A stretch of DNA of 64,000 bases from Streptomyces fulvoviolaceus. GTDB taxonomy: Bacteria; Actinomycetota; Actinomycetes; Streptomycetales; Streptomycetaceae. The notes below the pieces were generated by a model, which saw only the letters and a program-made list of their open reading frames with translations, was not told the DNA's origin and did not search any database. Both the position numbers and the translations under genes were made by a program. The DNA lies in NCBI RefSeq assembly GCF_000718165.1, contig NZ_JOEY01000038.1, positions 35,132-99,131 on the forward strand, in the 5' to 3' direction. Positions within the stretch are counted from its first letter, which is position 1. Every line of letters begins with the position of its first letter. This document shows, in pieces, positions 62,375 to 64,000 of the stretch.

Positions 62375-63148
62375 TCACTTGGCCAGCACCCCGCCGTCGA
62401 CGGGAAAGTTCCCGCCCGTCACCCACGCCGACTCGTCCGACGCCAGATAGACCGCGCACCAGGCGATGTCCTCGGGCCTGCCGACCCGGCCCAGGGGGAT
62501 ACGGGCGAGCAGCGCCTGCTGCGCCGCACCCTCGTGCGCCCCGGCGGACTCGGTGGCGGGGGTGCGCACCATGCCGGGCGAGATGGTGTTGGCGCGGATG
62601 CCCGACGGACCGCCCTCCACCGCGAGTTGGCGGGTCATTCCGAGTACGGCGGACTTGCCCGCGCAGTGCGCGACCATCCCGAAGGTCCCACTGCCCCGGA
62701 AGGCGTTCACCGAGGCGAAGTTGACGATCGAGCCCCCGCCGGACGCCTCCATGTGCGGCCATGCCGCCTGCACGGGCAGGAACACCACGTCGACCTCCCC
62801 GCGCATGGTCGGCGTCCACTGTGCGGCGAAGTCCATCTCGGCCGCCGTCGCCATGTGCGGGGCGACGGCGCCGGCGGTGACGAGGACGTCGACCCGGCCG
62901 TGCCGCTCGTACGCCTCGTCCGCGAAGCGCCGGGCATCGGCGGGATCGGTCATGTCGAGCGGCGCGAGGACCTCGACGGTGAGCCCTCGGTCGGCGGCGG
63001 CCTTGCGGGTGCGCTCCGCCGCGGCCGGGTCGATGTCGCAGCCGACCACGGTCGCGCCCTGCTCGGCGAAGAGCAGCGCGCACCCCTGGCCGATCCCGGC
63101 GCCCGCGCCGGTGACGAGGGCGACCTTCCCGGCGAGCCTGCTGGTCAC
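62375..63148 (-). CDS. SDR-family protein with catalytic Tyr replaced by His
   Basis: About 257 aa. TGAGAGIGQGCALLFAEQG and CDID indicate NAD binding; Ser in FASVNAF is present. At the Tyr-x3-Lys site the sequence is His161-Cys-Ala-Gly-Lys165 (VAHCAGKSAV), so the catalytic Tyr is His. WVTGGNFPVDGG ends the fold. It may have altered or no dehydrogenase activity. GTG 63148 with AAGGGGG site; the upstream GTG at 63217 is inside the operator palindrome. Confidence 0.82.
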   Translation of the reverse strand: MTSRLAGKVALVTGAGAGIGQGCALLFAEQGATVVGCDIDPAAAERTRKAAADRGLTVEVLAPLDMTDPADARRFADEAYERHGRVDVLVTAGAVAPHMATAAEMDFAAQWTPTMRGEVDVVFLPVQAAWPHMEASGGGSIVNFASVNAFRGSGTFGMVAHCAGKSAVLGMTRQLAVEGGPSGIRANTISPGMVRTPATESAGAHEGAAQQALLARIPLGRVGRPEDIAWCAVYLASDESAWVTGGNFPVDGGVLAK

Positions 63149-63208
63149 ATGGACCCCCTTCTCGAGGCAGTCTTCGCGACCGCGGTGCGGCTCGCCCTCT
63201 CTTCTTAG

Positions 63209-63216
63209 TGTCGACA
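63209..63216. promoter_or_regulatory. TGTCGACA operator (SDR promoter, right)
   Basis: GTGTCGACAC, 60 bp upstream of the SDR start, in the divergent promoter shared with the intradiol dioxygenase. Confidence 0.65.
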
Positions 63217-63259
63217 CTCTTGGCCAGTCAAGGGGTGTGACGTCTCAAAGGTGCTGTTC

Positions 63260-63267
63260 TGTCGACA
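63260..63267. promoter_or_regulatory. TGTCGACA operator (intradiol dioxygenase promoter)
   Basis: CTGTCGACAG, 78 bp upstream of the dioxygenase ATG. Confidence 0.65.
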
Positions 63268-63345
63268 GTTTGGTGGTGGGTGCTTATGGAAATGACAGCC
63301 CCGGGTCATACGCGTCACAGCCGCCGTCCCTAGGTTCCCGTGCCC

Positions 63346-64000
63346 ATGACAGAGAACCTTCCTGCGCAACAGCAGGGCGAAGCGAAACACAAAGCGACCC
63401 GTACCGTGAACCGTCGCAAGGTCATCGCCGCGGGCAGCGCCGTGGCCGCGGCCGCGGGATTAGGACTCGCGGCGACGGCGTCGGCCGACCAGGTGAGCGG
63501 AGCCACGGAGACGGCCGATTCCACCGGTTCGGCGTCGGGCTCCACCTCCTCGACATCCGCCGTCTGCACCCTCAACGCCGAGGTCACCGAAGGTCCGTAC
63601 TCCCTCGAAGGCGCCCTGGTCCGTGAGGACATCCGGGAGGACAAGGAGGGCTTCGAGGTCCAGTACACCTTCACGGTCGTCGACCAGGCCGACGACTGCG
63701 CACCACTCGCCGACGCCCTCGTCGAGATCTGGCACTGTGACGCACTCGGCGAGTACTCGGGCTTCGTCGGCGGCAACGGCCACGAGGAGGAGGACAACGG
63801 CACCTTCCTCCGCGGCGGTCAACTCACCGACGAGAACGGCCAGGTGAGCCTCGTCTCCATCTGGCCCGGGCACTACGTCTCCCGCGCCATCCACGTGCAC
63901 ATGCGGGTGCACACCGATGTGACGCTGACCGACGACTCGTACACCGGCGGCGAGATCATCCACACCGGCCAGCTCTTCTTCGACCAGGACATCAACACCG
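63346..64000 (+). CDS. Tat-exported intradiol ring-cleavage dioxygenase (3' end beyond window)
   Basis: 218 residues are visible; the frame is open to the window end. N-terminal Tat signal (NRRKVIAAGSAVAAAAGLGLAATASA), a Ser/Thr-rich spacer, then an intradiol dioxygenase beta-sandwich. Fe(III) ligands present: Tyr137 (LGEYSGF), Tyr177 (GHYVSRA), His183 and His185 (AIHVHMR). Such extracellular enzymes lack the N-terminal dimerisation helices of catechol dioxygenases and in some Streptomyces cleave lignin-related catechols, sometimes with a C-terminal carbohydrate-binding domain; whether one follows here cannot be seen. Divergent from the SDR gene over two operators. Confidence 0.85.
   Translation, partial: MTENLPAQQQGEAKHKATRTVNRRKVIAAGSAVAAAAGLGLAATASADQVSGATETADSTGSASGSTSSTSAVCTLNAEVTEGPYSLEGALVREDIREDKEGFEVQYTFTVVDQADDCAPLADALVEIWHCDALGEYSGFVGGNGHEEEDNGTFLRGGQLTDENGQVSLVSIWPGHYVSRAIHVHMRVHTDVTLTDDSYTGGEIIHTGQLFFDQDINT

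Noticed and set aside
63149..63217. Extended start for the right-hand SDR (GTG at 63217)
   Set aside because: The codon is inside the TGTCGACA operator and the added residues do not match the SDR family; GTG 63148 has a good ribosome site.

Overview
The window is very GC-rich and densely coded. GTG starts, 4-bp ATGA/GTGA overlaps between genes and strong third-position GC bias are common. Gene content is that of a soil actinomycete, most likely Streptomyces: many LacI/TetR/GntR regulators, Tat-exported proteins, a YcnI-type copper protein, sugar and peptide transporters and several aromatic-catabolism operons. I see no rRNA, tRNA, CRISPR array, phage or transposase. No gap between genes exceeds 300 bases. 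The content looks like accessory catabolic DNA.

Layout. (1) 0.1-7.2 kb: a degenerate AcoR-type regulator diverges from a VOC protein and a hydroxyquinol (resorcinol-type) operon: TfdB-like flavin monooxygenase, hydroxyquinol 1,2-dioxygenase, maleylacetate reductase and a YceI fusion. (2) 7.3-10.1 kb: luciferase-like oxidoreductase, MFS exporter, lincosamide-nucleotidyltransferase-like protein. (3) 10.1-21.1 kb: a LacI regulator diverges from a nine-gene operon: beta-hydroxyacid dehydrogenase, M24 peptidase-fold protein, two-subunit thiamine-dependent E1, complete branched-chain-amino-acid-type ABC importer with a fused permease-ATPase, and a C-C hydrolase. (4) 21.1-29.1 kb: isomerase-like protein, MFS transporter, GH106-like giant glycosidase and LacI regulator, tied together by three near-identical operators. 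(5) 29.3-33.1 kb: YcnI-like protein, NarL-type two-component system, orphan Tat-exported binding protein. (6) 33.3-41.0 kb: oligopeptide ABC importer with a proline iminopeptidase and a GntR regulator. (7) 41.0-42.5 kb: divergent TetR pair with two operators, then an inverted-repeat element.

(8) 42.5-64.0 kb, the most interesting part: a large putative catabolic island. It holds a DRE-TIM aldolase/lyase, two carboxymuconolactone-decarboxylase-fold proteins, four SDRs, a LigI-like lactonase, a BBE-type FAD oxidase, an SsuABC-like importer, a VOC protein, a secreted beta-helix protein, two FAH-fold hydrolases, an amidohydrolase, a carboxylesterase, a Tat-exported alpha/beta hydrolase and, at the right edge, a Tat-exported intradiol dioxygenase. 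Nearly every divergent promoter here carries the palindrome TGTCGACA (nine exact intergenic copies), and a GntR regulator sits between two of them. I infer a single GntR-controlled regulon that attacks an aromatic, lactone or ester substrate outside the cell, imports it and degrades it stepwise. The substrate cannot be named from sequence alone.
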